DNA of 64,000 bases. Origin: Sipunculus nudus (Eukaryota > Annelida > Sipuncula > Golfingiida > Sipunculidae). The number at the start of each line of letters is the position of its first letter. The first letter of the stretch is position 1. Made by a program: the position numbers and the translations under genes. The DNA lies in contig CM049309.1 in the NCBI GenBank assembly GCA_026874595.1, forward strand, positions 70,848,926-70,912,925, in the 5' to 3' direction. The notes under the pieces were generated by a model that saw only the letters and a list, made by a program, of their open reading frames with translations, was not told the origin of the DNA and made no database searches. Positions 53,538-63,720 of the stretch are shown here, one piece after another.

Positions 53538-53778
53538 ATTATTAGTATTATTAATAGTGAAATTTGTCTATTAGAAAGCGTGTATTGGCACCGTTTGATA
53601 TACATGATCTTGACGAAGCCTTGAGGGCAGCGATGATCAGCGAAATACACTGCAAAGCGGTGAACAGAAGGCTGGTTAGGGAAATATGTTTCCGGCTAAA
53701 AGCGGAGGAAGAGCAGGCATTCACGGAGCATTTTCACGAAAAATGGACGTCGGACGTCCGTCGAACTTCACAGTCGTG
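53538..53778 (-). repeat. Right unique tip of the inverted repeat
   Basis: Reverse complement of 13,718-13,958, ending CTTCACAGTCGTG. The satellite-like GAATAATAGTCGC at its inner side matches the left tip's inner border at the same base. The near-identity of two tips 40 kb apart implies recent formation or ongoing conversion. Confidence 0.92.
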
Positions 53779-53818
53779 TTTCAGCCAGGCAGAAGTTTCC
53801 CGAATACCAGAAAAGTGA
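53564..53818 (+). CDS. Open frame across the right tip, unknown product
   Basis: This is the counterpart of the frame at the left tip, running outward from the satellite side. It has the same residues to the element end (one Arg-to-Ile change in ISERHC/ISEIHC) and then a different tail, CFSQAEVSRIPEK, read from flanking DNA. There is no ATG at its opening (TTG); the first ATG is internal. A possible acceptor (TTATTAATAG) precedes the opening. Since the stop codon lies in host DNA at both tips, it is not a self-contained gene of the element. Confidence 0.2.
   Translation: MSIRKRVLAPFDIHDLDEALRAAMISEIHCKAVNRRLVREICFRLKAEEEQAFTEHFHEKWTSDVRRTSQSCFSQAEVSRIPEK
53779..53785 (+). other. Right target-site duplication of the 40-kb element
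   Basis: TTTCAGC directly after the terminal CAGTCGTG, matching 13,711-13,717 in direct orientation. See the left copy for the 7/9/11-bp ambiguity. Confidence 0.8.
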
Positions 53819-54081
53819 TTTGCTCCTCCATGATTAAAGTTGTCAGGGCAACTGACTCTTTTGATCTCCCTGGTGACATCATGTTAGCGTCGAATGGCCT
53901 TTCGGGAAATTGATTTGAGTACGTTGGGCCTGGCCGCCAAAACATTCACTGCCGACAATTTGGTGGCGGTATTGTACGTCTCAAAGGGCAGATTGTAATT
54001 TATCATGACTATGTGGAATTCAGCTATTGACAGTATGAATATATTCACAGAGGTGAATTATATCTGCCATCGTTGTACATG

Positions 54082-54088
54082 CTATATG
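54082..54088 (+). other. Left target-site duplication of the 4.5-kb element
   Basis: CTATATG directly before CACAGGCG and again directly after CGCCTGTG at 58,622-58,628. Shifting the right boundary by one base would give the 8-bp GCTATATG. Confidence 0.85.
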
Positions 54089-54252
54089 CACAGGCGCTTG
54101 AATCCCTATTTGTAATAAAGTCTTCATATCCCCAGTGTTCTTAAAAATACTACGAAAGAATCAGTTAAAAAAAAACAATTAAAAAAACGGTCATACCATA
54201 CTATCTATTATATTATGACTCAAGGTAGGTAACTCGGCAAAAACCCTTTCGA
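54089..54252 (+). repeat. Left terminal inverted repeat
   Basis: Matches the reverse complement of 58,457-58,621 with one substitution (TCAGTT/TTAGTT) and one length difference in an A run. Confidence 0.95.
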
Positions 54253-54565
54253 CGGCGGCCATTCCAGATAAATTGCCTGATCCCGCACCGAATATTTTTC
54301 CTCCCTGTGATTGGTCTAGGGAGACTTGCGTTCAGAGGTGTCACGTTTACCAGTTGTTTACATAACAAACCGGTCCACGTGTGCCTTCGCGATCAGCTGA
54401 TCGTTCGTTCCGCTTCGTTTCCTTGCGGTTGAATCAATTTCTTTGATATTATAAAAGAAGAAGAGAATTGCAAACATCCCTTCAAAGAATACCGGACTTT
54501 TGCAAGAAGAAATGTAGATTCATCACTGCTGTCAGATGTCTGCCATTGAATAAGGTAGATCGCAG
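54253..54565 (+). promoter_or_regulatory. Possible promoter and untranslated leader of the left gene
   Basis: CpG-richer sequence with an ATTGG (inverted CCAAT) motif near 54,311 and a perfect 12-bp palindrome GATCAGCTGATC at 54,391-54,402. A purine-rich leader follows and ends in a consensus 5' splice site, CGCAG|GTAAG, at 54,565/54,566. The arrangement fits an untranslated first exon of an element-encoded gene. Confidence 0.4.
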
Positions 54566-54616
54566 GTAAGTTTTATGAAACTTTATTTTTCATAACACCA
54601 TGTGTTGTGATGCAAG

Positions 54617-54784
54617 ATGGAGCTGAAGCTCAACGATGAGCAGAGGGGGGTGGCTGAAGCCTGTTATTCAGGGCACAGCCTGATTGTCACAGGCCAGTGT
54701 GGCACAGGAAAGACTGTTCTGTTAATGTCTGTAAACTTTCCATTTAAATATGTGAGCAATTCCAAAAATATAGCATTATCTTAG
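54617..54784 (+). pseudogene. P-loop NTPase/helicase N-terminal exon remnant
   Basis: From ATG at 54,617 the frame reads LNDEQRGVAEACYSG, then LIVTGQCGTGKTVLLMS, and stops at 54,782. LNxEQ upstream of a hydrophobic strand and GxxGTGKT is the Q-motif-like plus Walker A start of PIF1/UvrD-type helicases and related NTPases. This is family knowledge, seen here by motif only. The frame turns to low-complexity residues after LLMS, where GTAAAC could be a splice donor (about 54,737). No Walker B or later helicase motif is visible downstream, so the copy cannot make a complete enzyme. A TGATGCAAG acceptor directly before the ATG could pair with the donor at 54,566, giving a 51-bp intron. It may be the left gene of the parental transposon or a captured host exon. 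Confidence 0.5.
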
Positions 54785-55494
54785 GGTGGATTATGTGTGG
54801 GCTTATGTACAGGGCTTATCAGTACCATTTGTATGTTGTAAATGTAAATCAACTTTAAAAGTGATTAAGGCCGAGTCAAGGGGCTGAAGTGCTACCATGG
54901 CATACATAGTGCCCTTAGCTTGGAATGTCCCAGACAGAAAACCTAAGGGCTTGTTATCAAATGACTGCCTGCTCACAAATGGCAGAATGGGCAGTGAAAG
55001 AGGAGGCTCTGTTTGCACAGTTTGATTTACAGTGTGATTACCCATGAGTCTGAGAATAAATGATAAAGCATGTGATAAAATAACATGTTGTGTTCGGCTT
55101 GATTATTACACACCATGTGAAAGGACTATTATGAAGTAAGTTATAAGCATGTCTAGTTTTGGAAGAGCTCCATAGTGTTTTCATTCATTAAATGCTTTCA
55201 TTACATATGTAAAGTACAAGTAGTATGAATAATTATGCATAATTTGAATAAATGATGTGAATATACAGCTGCAGTGTTCAAGTTTCCTTTTCTGCAAAGA
55301 AAACAATCAGTGGAAATCTTTAGAAATTGATAACCTGTGTAAGGTACAAGTATTTACATGGAACATTAAATGTGACAATGTTATACCTAATAAGTTTTAA
55401 TTTAAGAAATATATAAAGGCTTCAGTGTGGAGGCTTCAGTGCTCCAGACTACTCAGATTACTTAACTGCTCTGTAAACAGTTTCTAGAAGCCAT

Positions 55495-55830
55495 TTTGCC
55501 CTGGGACCTCTGTCCTTCTGTCCAGCTGGCTGTTAGCAGGGCATAGATCATAACTGTTGGACCTAAAAACCAGTACTTAACATCCAGGGAGGTCCTAGGA
55601 TTGCTGAAGAGAAACAACAAAATTTCACTGTGACAGGTTTAGGTTTTTGCCAAGTTGCAGGAATTTGAACTTTGTCATTTGGCCAAGTAAACACACTAAC
55701 ATAACAATAACAGAAATGACAGGAGCTACCATCACTAAGTTTGATGTAAATGTTGGTCACATGACCCATATTTGCAATTGTGGTTTTTGTGGCACATTGA
55801 CCTGTTTTTTATGGGCAAAAAAACTCATAA
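55495..55830. repeat. Diverged copy of the 338-bp family inside the transposon
   Basis: CTGTTAGCAGGGCATAGATCATAACTG... followed by TTGGACCTA, then GGTCCTAGG and a GGTCACATGACC block, mirrors the order CTGTTAACAGGGCACAAATC, CTGGACCTAG, GGTCATGAT of the tandem repeat at the window start. GACTGGTATCGCCACCTAC near 56,566 is a further fragment. Identity is moderate. Confidence 0.45.
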
Positions 55831-56602
55831 TTTTAGCCGCTTTCAGCTTAAAAAATGTTTTATGTTAAAACCCTAATGCTGAATGGTTTAATTTTTCATG
55901 AGAATTATCCTAGGGTGGGGTTCTATCAGTTGTATAAGAATGGATTGGGTTAATTGATTTTGGTAGAGTCACAGGAAGCTGAAGTTGGTCTTGTGGCCAT
56001 AAGTAAGCCAATTCACACTGAGTGCTGCAAAAGATGTTGTTTAAACATATGTAACACTGGATGAACATTATTCCTAAGTTGCCTTTGTTTGAGTTTACTA
56101 AAATTATTTTATATCATTATTGTACCTTTAACAATGAAAGGATTGTGAGATACTTTGTTTTACAAAGCTAGTACATTTATTGTGTTAACAAACCAAGCTC
56201 TTTGGGTATATAAGCAAAGCTGTACAGGTGACATAAATAATTGGTGCCCATATCCAGCTTACATGTAAGATATATCTGTATTCTGATTTTATTTTTAATA
56301 GGCATCTGTTATTATTCTAAACATTTGATAAAAAATCTTATGAATATGCAGCTTAAAAAAAGCATTGTAGCCAAATTAAGTCCTCAGTATGTATGATCAA
56401 ATAAGGCAATATGGCAAAGTTTCATTCTGGATCTGTTTATAGCTTTGGCAGACTGCCATCTGTAACATATTATTCAACAGGTCTAGAGTTTACTCTGTAC
56501 AGCAAGGTACAGGTCAAGAGTTCATTCAGTGCTGTAGTGTCATCTTTGATGGCTTTCTCATAAACAAGACTGGTATCGCCACCTACATTGATTTTAGCAT
56601 AG

Positions 56603-56770
56603 TGTATGTACCTACTTATTTCTCAGACTGGATTTTATTTATCAGCCTGAAACTGTGCATATCTATACATAACTAATATACAAGAATAGTGGCACCACTT
56701 AGAAAAATTTTTGCTCAGAGTATGTGCCTGCTTATTTCACAGGAGGGATTTGATATATCACCCTGAATTA
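56603..56770. repeat. Short diverged direct repeat, about 117-bp offset
   Basis: GTATGTACCTACTTATTTC (56,603) and GTATGTGCCTGCTTATTTC (56,720) head two similar segments. Each has a GGATTTxATxTATCA-type stretch and a CCTGAA motif. Confidence 0.55.
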
Positions 56771-57350
56771 ATGTAAATAATTCAGTAAATTTTAATTCAT
56801 TATGGTAGGTTGACATATATATTACATGTTTTGTAAGCAGAACAAATTCTATGTTCCAAGTCAATATAATTAATCTGTTTTATTTAATTATATTTGTAAT
56901 TAATGCTGTGATGAGAATCAGGTTTTGATAGCATGTGTTTCATCCCAATTTAGTCAGCCTGAAATCATTAAAATTATCAGTAAAGATTAATTCATTATGG
57001 TAGGTTGACAAATATATATACCATGTTTTGTATTGCAGAACAGATTCCATGTTCCAAGTCAATATAATTAATCAGTATTATTAAATTATATTTGTCATTA
57101 ATGTTGTGATGAGAATCAGGTTTTGATTGCATGTGTGTTCCATCCCAATTTTTTCAGCCTGAAACTGTTGAATCATGCCAGTAAAGTGTAATTCATTATG
57201 GTAGTTTGACAAGTATATTCCATGTTGTGTATTGTTGAACAGAATCTATGTTCAAAGTCAATATAATTTATCAGTATTGTTTAATTATATTTGTAATTAA
57301 TGTTGTGATGAGGATCAGGTTTTGATAGCATGCGTGTTCCATCCAAGTTT
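56760..57350. repeat. Internal tandem repeat of 195-201 bp, three copies
   Basis: AATTCATTATGGTAG occurs at 56,794, 56,989 and 57,190. It is followed each time by TTGACA, CATGTT..GT, an AAGTCAATATAATT block, GTGATGAGAATCAGGTTTTGAT and CATCCxAxTTT. Copies differ by about a tenth to a fifth of bases. It forms part of the non-coding centre of the 4.5-kb transposon. Confidence 0.88.
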
Positions 57351-58229
57351 AGTAGCTGGGTGCTAAATTTTACATTTTATTGTAAGTAAACTTCACTAGC
57401 ACATTTAAATAAATAACACAAGGTGTCATATTAATTTCTCTTAATTATCTCAACTAGAACTAAGTGTTATGGTTTTTATGCATTTGTCCAGACAAATAAT
57501 TTTATCGGTTCAATAAAACCTTCACTGGAAAAAAAGTACTAGTACAGTACTTATTGCTTTTTTAAACCAGTTTAAATTACACTGATTACTCTAATATATA
57601 TGTTTCAAATAAATATATGTGAACTGTGATTTAAACATTGATTTTTTATGATATTCTGCCTTTTTACCACTGTAAGCAACATTGGTAGTCTTTCATGAGG
57701 TGAACCATTTTTTATGTATTCTAATGTAATGTTATCAGTTAGGAACAATATTATTCAAGCACTTGTACAAGTACAATCCTTCCATACGTTATTGAAGAAT
57801 GTGACAGAAAAAATAGCTGTTGGAATAAGTAATGGACATGACAACTGTATATAAGGATTTTTCTCATTAGATATTTACCATGACAATATTTCTGTACCAG
57901 CACAAGACATTTCTTCTGAGAATATTTCGCCTAAATCGACCTTTTTCTTCAAACTGAGTGTGTTCTATCACAGGCGCTTTAAAATAAAACAACGGTTTTT
58001 TGCACCATGTGCCTTTGTTTACGTTTTTGTTTTTAGTCAGATAAATGTTTATATTTCGACTTTGTTGATTATTTTAGCAATAAATCCCTCAAATGTTCAT
58101 CTTAACCCTATATGTGATTTAATTTTTTTATTTGTGCTGTTTGTGTTAAATGTAAACATTTATTTGTACAACATTTTCAACCAATCGCAACATGGGTCAC
58201 GTAAGGTCATACCACTGCGGATCACTTAC
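57351..58229. other. Non-coding interior of the transposon
   Basis: AT-rich, without domains. A 120-codon plus-strand frame at 57,960-58,322 is largely hydrophobic low-complexity translation of AT-rich DNA and overlaps the minus-strand exon; it is not supported as a gene. Confidence 0.5.
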
Positions 58230-58288
58230 CTGTCAACCAATGCCGCTTCCCCCACCGTTTGGAATGGACGACGTCGAAATTCAGACAT
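58230..58288 (-). pseudogene. Short first coding exon of the right gene
   Basis: On the minus strand an ATG at 58,288 opens MSEFRRRPFQTVGEAALVD, and the exon ends at CAG|GTAAGT, a perfect 5' splice site (58,230/58,229). The upstream 150 bp to the terminal repeat would be promoter and leader. It faces inward, towards the P-loop exon at the other end. No continuation is recognisable in the interior, so the rest of the gene appears lost in this copy. The product is unknown; position suggests the second gene of the parental transposon, possibly its transposase. Confidence 0.4.
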
Positions 58289-58456
58289 CACTGCAAAACG
58301 TTATCCTGGTAGCTTGTATTGATGGTTGAAAACAATGGATATAGGATGGATTTGATTCTGTAACTCCCGGAGTATTGAACGGTCATATGGATTACGCAGA
58401 AAAAGAAGATAAAGCGAGTATAAGCGGGTCGAGACCGTTACTTGCCTTATTATCGC

Positions 58457-58621
58457 TCGAAAGGGTTTTTGCCGAGTTACCTACCTTGAGTCATAATATA
58501 ATAGATAGTATGGTATGACCGTTTTTTTAATTGTTTTTTTTTTAACTAATTCTTTCGTAGTATTTTTAAGAACACTGGGGATATGAAGACTTTATTACAA
58601 ATAGGGATTCAAGCGCCTGTG
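58457..58621 (-). repeat. Right terminal inverted repeat
   Basis: Reverse complement of 54,089-54,252. The inner border is abrupt, TTTCGA being the last shared bases. Confidence 0.95.
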
Positions 58622-58628
58622 CTATATG
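58622..58628 (+). other. Right target-site duplication of the 4.5-kb element
   Basis: CTATATG following CGCCTGTG; direct copy of 54,082-54,088. Confidence 0.85.
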
Positions 58629-61010
58629 TAACCAGAGAACTGTGACTTGTTGAATTTATTATTATGATGTTGCACATTCAAGTAAGGATAGTATAACCAG
58701 TTGATTGTTTCTTTTATTTGTCGTATATCAATATGCAGTATCTTGTACCTATGTTAGTGTGGGAACGTAGGTTTAGAGAACCCAGGTGTTTTATTTGATG
58801 TTGGTTTCAGTACAGTCGTAATTTCGTGAGAATTGGTTCCTGGCGGTCTTAGTCTAGTCAGTTTTCAGTAATAATAATGTTTACTGTAGACTTTAAAGGC
58901 AACGCACCTGCGTATTTGATTTTCCCATACTTGAGCCTCCGGAGGCGTGTCCATTTTAATATTCATGCATTGCACGACAGGCCCCATAATATTGTAAGGC
59001 GTTAGGCCAAGAGAGATCAGGATGTGTGACGTAAGCATCAGTATATATGCTGGAAACGCGAAAGTAAGGGCACAATCTAATATGTCAGCGCACCAGATGG
59101 TGTGGTCTGACAGTTTGTCGGTCCAAAGGGTACGAAGTTGTCTGTGTAATAATCAGCTGAGGGACGATTTTTTGTTGTATTGTATGTCAGAGTCTGCGGG
59201 CGACCAACGTAGTCTCACTACTTGTGAGTTGTGTTAACAGAAGAACTTGTAAGCAGCCGATGTGTATCTGCCGTGGTGAAGCCAAGCAAACAGACCAGGA
59301 CAATTCATACGCTGACCATTGTAAATGGGACCGAATATTTTCGTGTGCACTGACATATTCGGGTACAGATTACTTGAAACTGCCAAGGGGAATATATAGG
59401 GACGGACATTGTCTGAGAGATATGCTACAGATAAGGATGCATTCTTGTCTGTACTTCAAAGGTAGAGACTTTGTCAAGACCGTAATTTGTTTTATGGCAA
59501 AAGGCGCTTGTGCGTCCTGTTTACAGTGGTTTACCGCCTGTACTCGAGGAGAACATACTTAAATCACGTGCACGACGATCATGTGACCAGCGGTTCTGAT
59601 GCCAGACTATCTCTGAGTGTCTGGATTAATCAGGACTTAATGAATTTGTGGAATCATATGGACTCTATGGAATAATGTGCATTGTGCGTGTAACGCCTCT
59701 CAAGAGAATTGTAAGTCTTATTTTTTTTATTGTTAATGTTACACAAGTTTTTATCATCTTTTTGGAGTGTGTGCGAGCTTCAGCAGGTTTAGATCACCGG
59801 TTAGAAGAACCTGGAAAGTCCATTCCTTCGGGGGTTAGGGGGCTGGTGGAGGGTGGGAATTGCTGTGACACTATAGAACCTTCCGATAAAATAAATATAG
59901 CAAATTGCAACTTCCGTTCAAATTACATAATCGTTGGCGTATAAAGGCTTACTCTTAGTAATGGCAATCATCTCTTTAACACTTACGTTACACGAATATT
60001 GACAGAAACAAATTTGCATTTCCTGTTCATTGTTCACCTGATTAAATAAATCTGTCCTAACCCGCGACCGACATTTTGTTTCGTTTTTATTTACAAGGCA
60101 CTCCTTTTATATCAGATATTTATAGCAGTGTATCATATCATATTACAAAATCAAACCATCTCTATATAATACAATCCAAGACAAATACAACATTTCCGGT
60201 ATTGAACTGAAAACCAAGACGTCCAAGTTAAAAAAAATTCTTTGAACTCTTTTTCACATTGGGAAGATCAGTTAGCTCTACATTTGTTAGATTTCGATCA
60301 CATTTTCTCTTTTCACTTCCAATAAAATATATCCGATATGCGTTCGATATAAATACCTGAATTTATGCGATACTCAGGCGCTGATCCAGACAAAAAATAT
60401 GTGCTCAGAATACCCTAAAATACAAAATTCACCATACTCTTTGACCCTGTTTGAAAAGGTATTAGGCATTATAAATAAAGGAACTCATTACATTGCGTGC
60501 CCATGATTCAATCGCATACCTGTCACTATTAAATATGCGGTTTACCTATTCATAATTTATCTCAAAAGATAATGATTGAAAATCAGAAGTAACAGTTTTT
60601 TATATCTTGATCGACGCATGCAGCATAAAAAACAACAAAAAATATATGTTACTATATATCTACTCCTATAGATATTTTGTCGAAATAATATATCGAGTTA
60701 CATTTATTTTTTTTAATGTTGGCATGAAAAATGGCGCTGATAAAACAGTTCAGTTAAAACCTAAATAAATATTTATACATATTTATATATTTTATATTTA
60801 ACATCTTCTGATCCTCTCCCATCCCCTCTGGAAAAATACTGGCTCCTCGCCTGAATGTTTCTGTCTTATGTATTTGCATTTCAGAAATAGACATATCCAA
60901 CCAAAATAAATAAGCTCTTAAGTTTTAACCTTGTTTAGTGCAGAGTGGACTTTTCAATGTCTCACACGTACACATACGATCAGACACACACGATCGCACA
61001 CACACATGAC
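58629..61010. other. Mostly unassigned sequence; possible untranslated exon at 58.8-59.7 kb
   Basis: 58.8-59.7 kb is less AT-rich than its surroundings and has several overlapping frames (up to 112 codons at 59,224-59,562, Cys-rich, no family recognised). It ends with a strong 5' splice site, AATT|GTAAGT, at 59,711, so it may be a transcribed leader or non-coding RNA exon. A 12-bp palindrome GCCTCCGGAGGC lies near 58,935. From 59.95 to 60.9 kb nothing is recognisable. Confidence 0.3.
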
Positions 61011-61025
61011 ACCCCCCCCCCCCCC
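60963..61025. repeat. CA-rich stretch ending in poly(C)14
   Basis: Imperfect (CA)n with CGAT interruptions, then 14 C at 61,012-61,025. Confidence 0.85.
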
Positions 61026-62499
61026 GAGTATACTTGGCTATGGAGTATACGACATAGGCCAAGGTCAAAAATAAATATCAGGTCCGCCCAAAGGTCAGTT
61101 TTTGAAAATCAGCCGAATTTTAAATATATTGCAAACACGAGTAGAAAATGAAAGGATGAAGAAAAAATTGTAAACTATGGTTATAGACGTAGAAAGTCCA
61201 CCAACAAAAAATGTGACCCGAATATTGATATTTAAACTCATCAATATCTAAAAGCCGCCATGGTTAACATGTCAGGTGCGGACCAGACCGTTTGGACACG
61301 TCCGGTACACAGTTTCTGGCTTGACCGGACCGGACCGGCAACGAATACCACCGTTCATTCTGTAGCCATGACAACATGACACTCAGGCCTTCGGAAATAA
61401 ACTGATAGGGCCTGGAGTCATGATGGCAGTCACAACAGGACGCCCATTCTAAGGGTCGGATCAAAATATTTACTGTCTGGTATTATTTGGCATCACAGGC
61501 TTGTAAAGTCGTATTATATGTGCTTAATATCGAAGAAGAAATGTTGTTACACAAAAATAATTACATTTATTACCTCCTTTCATCACTGTGGCACCGATTC
61601 ACGTGAAGCGGTACTTCTCATTCAAAACTAAATGTGTCATGGCGCGGTCATATATGTAAACTTGGAAGTCGGAAGCCGGAAGCCGGAAACCAAGGAATTG
61701 TCTTATAAATAAAGCAGTTTAAAGCATGTACAAAATGCTAACGCTTCAATACCGTTTTGTTTTTCCCCGATAGAATAAGATCTTCATTATCATTCTGTGA
61801 AGAATAATAGTGATCCATTCTTTAATCTGAAAGTTATGGTTGATTTTGTGCTCGAAAGCCATCTCGGAAATCAGTCAGAAGTGCTGGGATGTGATCCAAT
61901 GTGTATAACTCGGAAGTCACAGAGACGCACTGGTTAACTTATGGTCAGTTAAGAGCCACAGCCCAAATGCAGTTACATTATAATTATAGTTGCATGCATA
62001 TATTAAAATTTTTTATGCATGATTCTGTGTATAATATTTTTATTTGTAAATTTAATATATATAATACATATGTGTGGGTGTATTTTCACGTAATATATTT
62101 CGCCCCATCTAGAGCTATGATTTTGTTAAAGATATTTATATTTACATGAGGAATGTATGGGAAGGGATTAATTTTTAAAATATGCAATGTAAAGAGGACA
62201 TTTTGAGGCACCTTAAACAAATGATTATGAGGATTTTCTGTTTTCTGCAACTATTCTCCTACATGTTTTTGAACAATATATTCAAACTTAAGGTTGTTGG
62301 GCTTTAATATTTATATTTCTATAAAATTACGGTATAAACTGTAAAGTCCAAATATTCAAAAGTTCGTAAAATGTTAATGTCAATGATGAAATGCGCGTTT
62401 ATACATTTATAACTTGCAAAATGTCACTATTTAAAGGTAGTACTCATTGTAAAATAATTGATATGTTTAAGTCTTATGACAATCTTTGCATTTTACCGA
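61026..62499. other. Unassigned sequence with scattered short repeats
   Basis: Short GC patches only: a CCGGACCGGACCGG triplet near 61,330 and GGAAGCCGGAAGCCGGAAACC near 61,672 (21 bp in all, three imperfect units), plus a GTGTATAACTCGGAAGTC motif at 61,901. No gene supported. Confidence 0.45.
61899..61918 (+). repeat. Copy of a GTGTAxAACTCGGAAG motif
   Basis: ATGTGTATAACTCGGAAGTC. Inverted relatives occur at 63,486-63,503 (CTTCCGAGTTTTACACAT) and 63,686-63,704 (GACTTCCGAGTTTTACACA). A looser one, TTTCCGAGTCTATAAC, lies near 63,516. Possibly termini of a small mobile element, but no clear pair with target duplication was found. Confidence 0.5.
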
Positions 62500-62660
62500 C
62501 TTTTGTGATCTGTGAGTGCCCAGGCGCACAGTGCGTGAGTCTGAGTATCAGCCGAGGAGGCGTGAGATTTTTCACGGTCGATCCCACCCCGAGCTGAGCT
62601 CTGTGGGGAGACCGTGCATGACTCGCACGGTAATGCGATGGGGGGGGGGGGGGATTCCTC
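62500..62660 (+). mobile_element. Degenerate SINE fragment related to the one at 12.2 kb
   Basis: CAGCCGAGG.GGCGTGAGATTTTTCACGGTCGATCCC is the same ordered text as the 12.2-kb SINE just after its B box (CAGCCGAGCC, then GTGAGATTTTTCACGGTCGA and CCCC). GTGGGGAGACCGTGC..ACTCGCACGG corresponds to its GGGGAGACTGTACCCAACAGTCGG. The B box is degenerate (GAGTCTGAGTATC) and the 3' part is missing, replaced by a 14-15 G run at 62,640-62,653. Overlapping frames here are artefacts of the repeat. Confidence 0.65.
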
Positions 62661-63720
62661 AATATACTAGTATATATTTATATGCTCTCAAAGTGGAGTA
62701 AATCACCAACTTATGAATTTGAAAGTCAAAAATATAATAATGAAATTGCTGGGGAATAAAAAAGTAATCTGAAAAAGAAATGAAAATTGATTACGAATTT
62801 ATTGAAAAAGAACTCGATAAAATGAGAGATATTACGCCTAAATGGGCTTGCGCCCTCTATGGATGCACCACTGAATAATAAATATGGTATAATAAACCCT
62901 AATACGGCATTAAAAATAGTTATAAATTACGATGTCATTCAAAATAAAAACAGTAATATATTTCCCATACATTGAACAAATATGAAAATTCAATATATTT
63001 TGATCTTTATAAAAATCCATGCATCTGAATATTCCGTGTATACTCACTATTTTTATTTGATCCTTATATTTTTATCCTCAGAAAACAAAATTAACCGGAC
63101 TATAGTCGGAATTCTCGATACAGTATAGTACCGTGCGCTTTCGGACATCCTTCTCTCTGAACTTAATAGTTGCTGGTATCAGGTTCTATAATTAAACAGA
63201 ATTTTTTATATCTATAACATTTGCTCTGTAACAATTTATTTTTAAACATTTACTGACCTTTTTCCCCCAACATAAAATACGGTAACAGCGTAAAATATTG
63301 ATGAGTTAATATAATCTTGTTTTACAAAATTAAATAAAATATCAATATAATATATTATAAAAAAAACAGCATCATGAATGTTAAAAAACAGATTGAGTTT
63401 ATGAAAAATATGTCATATTGAAATAATTGAAAATGCTTGACACGTTTGCTGACGATATGATGACCAGTGCATTAGCCATTACTGGCTTCCGAGTTTTACA
63501 CATCTGGACCATAACCGGGCATTTCCGAGTCTATAACTTGGGATGGATAACTTTGATTTTTGCATTATGCTAAAAAAACCTAATTCTATCAATAAAAATA
63601 AAATGGTACTTTCCATTAATGTAGTAGCATTTTAATTATGCTTCGATCATTGCTTTATTTTAAAAAATCCTTGCTTCCGACTTCGGACTTCCGAGTTTTA
63701 CACATAGCCGTTTGGGAATC
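62661..63720. other. Unassigned AT-rich sequence
   Basis: Nothing recognised beyond the CTTCCGAGTTTTACAC motif copies. Confidence 0.5.

Larger units (their letters stand above)
13718..53778. mobile_element. Giant Foldback-like inverted-repeat element filled with a 170-bp satellite
   Basis: The element starts CACGACTGTGAAG and ends CTTCACAGTCGTG. Its outer 241 bp are the same non-satellite sequence in inverted orientation at both ends, with two substitutions seen between copies. The flanking direct repeat fits a target-site duplication. Inside lie 39.6 kb of a 170-bp satellite, plus orientation to about 38,793 and minus orientation from there on. The layout (unique tip, tandem subrepeats, inversion, tandem subrepeats, unique tip) matches Foldback-type transposons such as Drosophila FB, Galileo and Tetris, known for inverted repeats built from tandem subrepeats; 40 kb is far larger than those. 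No transposase is present, so movement would depend on one supplied in trans. The alternative is an ordinary satellite array with an inversion that happened to copy its edge. The duplication outside both tips argues against that. Confidence 0.8.
54089..58621. mobile_element. 4,533-bp DNA transposon with 164-bp terminal inverted repeats
   Basis: The ends CACAGGCGCTTGAATCCC and GGGATTCAAGCGCCTGTG begin terminal inverted repeats that stay almost identical for about 164 bp (54,089-54,252 and 58,457-58,621) and stop abruptly at TTTCGA. A 7-bp duplication, CTATATG, flanks it. Each end carries a CpG-rich inner zone followed by a short inward coding start; the central 3.4 kb has no long frame. It therefore looks like an internally decayed or deleted copy of a larger element with two convergent genes. 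The superfamily is not settled: a 7-8 bp duplication and CA-start occur in several (P, hAT-like, KDZ/Zisupton), and helicase-carrying Academ types are known. It lies 296 bp from the 40-kb element, but the termini are unrelated beyond the first three bases. Confidence 0.9.

Noticed and set aside
57960-58322. 120-codon plus-strand frame inside the 4.5-kb transposon
   Set aside because: Mostly hydrophobic translation of AT-rich DNA; it overlaps the better-supported minus-strand exon with a consensus donor.
62474-62701. Proline/glycine-rich frames near 62.6 kb
   Set aside because: They lie on the degenerate SINE and a poly(G) run.
61899-63704. A 1.8-kb element bounded by inverted ACTCGGAAGTC motifs
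   Set aside because: At least three copies of the motif are present, the flanks show no duplication and similarity ends after about 20 bp.
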